This document shows positions 62,937 to 64,000 of a stretch of DNA of 64,000 bases, one piece after another. The stretch spans positions 4,278,001-4,342,000 of the forward strand of contig NC_014217.1 in NCBI RefSeq assembly GCF_000092925.1, read 5' to 3'. The notes under the pieces are model-generated. The model had not been told where the DNA came from and did no database searches. It saw only the letters and a program-made list of their open reading frames with translations. A program made the translations under genes and the position numbers. Each line of letters starts with the position of its first letter. Positions within the stretch are counted from its first letter, which is position 1. Source of the DNA: Ancylobacter novellus DSM 506 (GTDB taxonomy: Bacteria; Pseudomonadota; Alphaproteobacteria; Rhizobiales; Xanthobacteraceae).

Positions 62937-63939
62937 CGTCATCCTCAAGGGCATCACCAAGAGCTTCGGCGACAAGCGCGCCGTCGACGCGGTCGATCTC
63001 CACATACATGACGGCGAGTTCGTCGTGCTGCTCGGCCCCACGGGCGCCGGCAAGACCACGACGCTGCGGCTCATCGCCGGGCTGGAGGCGCCGGACGCCG
63101 GCACGCTGCACATAGGCGGGCGGCCGATGCAGGGCCTCGCGCCGGCGAGCCGCGACGTCGCCTTCGTGTTCCAGCAATATTCGCTCTACCCGCATCTGAC
63201 CGTCTACGAGAACCTCGCCTTCCCGCTGCGCTCGCCGGCCTGCCGCATGGACGCGGCCACCATCGATGCGCGGGTGCGGCAGGTCGCGAAGATGGTGCGC
63301 ATCGACCACAAGCTGGAGAACCGCTCGACGCGGCTCTCCGGCGGCGAGATGCAGCGCGTCGCCATCGGCCGGGCGCTGGTGCGCCGGCCCTCCATCTACC
63401 TGATGGACGAGCCGCTCTCCTCGCTCGACGCCAAGCTGCGGGCGGAACTGCGCCTGGAGCTGAAGCGCATCCAGAAGGAACTGGGCGCGACGCTGCTCTA
63501 CGTCACCCACGACCAGATCGAGGCCATGACCATGGCCGACCGCATCGGCATCCTCTCCGAGGGCCGGCTGGTGCAGATCGGCACGCCGCGCGAGATCTAC
63601 ACCGACCCGGCGAACCTGCACGTCGCCGCCCGCCTCGGCCAGCCGCACATCAACATATTGCCGGTCGGCCTGCTGCCGGGCGGCGAGGCGCCGGCGGGCG
63701 CGACGCGGGTCGGCGCGCGCACCGAGCACATCGCCATCGCCCGGCAGGACGGCGGCAATGCGCGGGTCGACTGGATCGAGCATCTCGGCGACCAGAACCA
63801 CCTGCACATCAAGGTGGGCGAGCACAGGCTGGTGACGCTGGCCGATCCCGACATGCCGGTCGTGCCCGGCGACGGGATCAGCGTCACCTTAAGGAACCCG
63901 CTCTATTTCGGTCACGATGGAAGCCGACTCGGTGGCTGA
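62929..63939 (+). CDS. Sugar ABC transporter ATP-binding protein 2 (MalK/UgpC type)
   Basis: A 336-residue ATPase with Walker A GPTGAGKTT, Q-loop VFQQYSLYPH, signature LSGGEMQRVAIGRAL, Walker B IYLMDEPLSSLD and H-loop VTHDQIEAMTM, followed by a TOBE domain. Unlike its partner it keeps a canonical LSGG signature. Overlapping start, 8 bp within the previous gene, indicates coupled translation. Only 61 bp of sequence remain after it, without a recognisable gene or terminator. Confidence 0.93.
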   Translation: MADVILKGITKSFGDKRAVDAVDLHIHDGEFVVLLGPTGAGKTTTLRLIAGLEAPDAGTLHIGGRPMQGLAPASRDVAFVFQQYSLYPHLTVYENLAFPLRSPACRMDAATIDARVRQVAKMVRIDHKLENRSTRLSGGEMQRVAIGRALVRRPSIYLMDEPLSSLDAKLRAELRLELKRIQKELGATLLYVTHDQIEAMTMADRIGILSEGRLVQIGTPREIYTDPANLHVAARLGQPHINILPVGLLPGGEAPAGATRVGARTEHIAIARQDGGNARVDWIEHLGDQNHLHIKVGEHRLVTLADPDMPVVPGDGISVTLRNPLYFGHDGSRLGG

Positions 63940-64000
63940 AGGCTTGCGTAACGAGGTCCGGCGCCCGCGCCGGATGTCGCGTTGAACGGATGGGAAGGCA

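Noticed and set aside
63940..64000. A further gene after the second ATPase
   Set aside because: Only 61 bp remain and no start codon with a ribosome site or family-like coding is visible.

Overview
The window reads as a chromosomal stretch of a G+C-rich alphaproteobacterium, most likely Hyphomicrobiales (a Xanthobacteraceae-like lineage is my guess, not shown). The reasons are the uniform high G+C with strong third-position bias, a RegB/RegA (ActS/ActR) redox pair, an intracellular PHB depolymerase with a Cys nucleophile, an alphaproteobacterial porin, many FCD-type GntR regulators beside ABC and tripartite transporters, and the dispersed intergenic palindromes common in this order. I see no rRNA, tRNA, CRISPR array, insertion sequence, integrase or replication origin.

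Layout. 1-11.7 kb is mostly housekeeping or regulatory: the N-terminus of an Ada-like protein running off the left edge, an SDR with a divergent LysR regulator, phaZ, regB-regA, a P-type cation ATPase, a DUF2478-ModE pair (molybdenum theme), a cupin, an aldo/keto reductase and a small BON-like protein. 11.8-20.9 kb is one minus-strand nine-gene operon: a spermidine/putrescine-type ABC importer (first gene potD-like, Tat signal), a DeoR regulator, an alpha/beta hydrolase, an isochorismatase-fold hydrolase, an APH-fold kinase and a class III aminotransferase.

21-52 kb is a sugar-acid and hydroxy-acid catabolic island. It holds a decarboxylating-dehydrogenase homologue, an FMN alpha-hydroxyacid oxidase, a D-2-hydroxyacid dehydrogenase, a DgoK/DgoA pair with its GntR regulator, a mandelate-racemase-type dehydratase, and an eight-gene operon joining a HAAT-type (Liv) importer to 3-oxo-tetronate kinase/decarboxylase (OtnK/OtnC) and a lambda-crystallin-type dehydrogenase. 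A DenD-like dehydrogenase and two further enolase-superfamily enzymes around an amino-acid-type ABC system lacking its ATPase gene follow. Four FCD-GntR regulators sit in this island, and A+T-rich operator-like sites stand out against the G+C-rich background. A CPA1 Na+/H+ antiporter is embedded in it.

52-64 kb contains an enoyl-CoA hydratase, a complete TctCBA transporter, an FAD monooxygenase, and a sugar ABC operon with two MalK-type ATPases and a 68-residue membrane protein.

Two themes tie the window together. First, importers are co-transcribed with the enzymes expected to consume their substrates. Second, each of the five solute-binding-protein genes is followed, before its membrane-component genes, by a strong palindrome (a dispersed repeat or a unique hairpin), as expected if binding proteins are made in excess over the membrane parts. 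The most promising undescribed biology is the 11.8-20.9 kb kinase/PLP-enzyme operon and the tetronate operon, which has a C3-type dehydrogenase but no OtnI isomerase gene.
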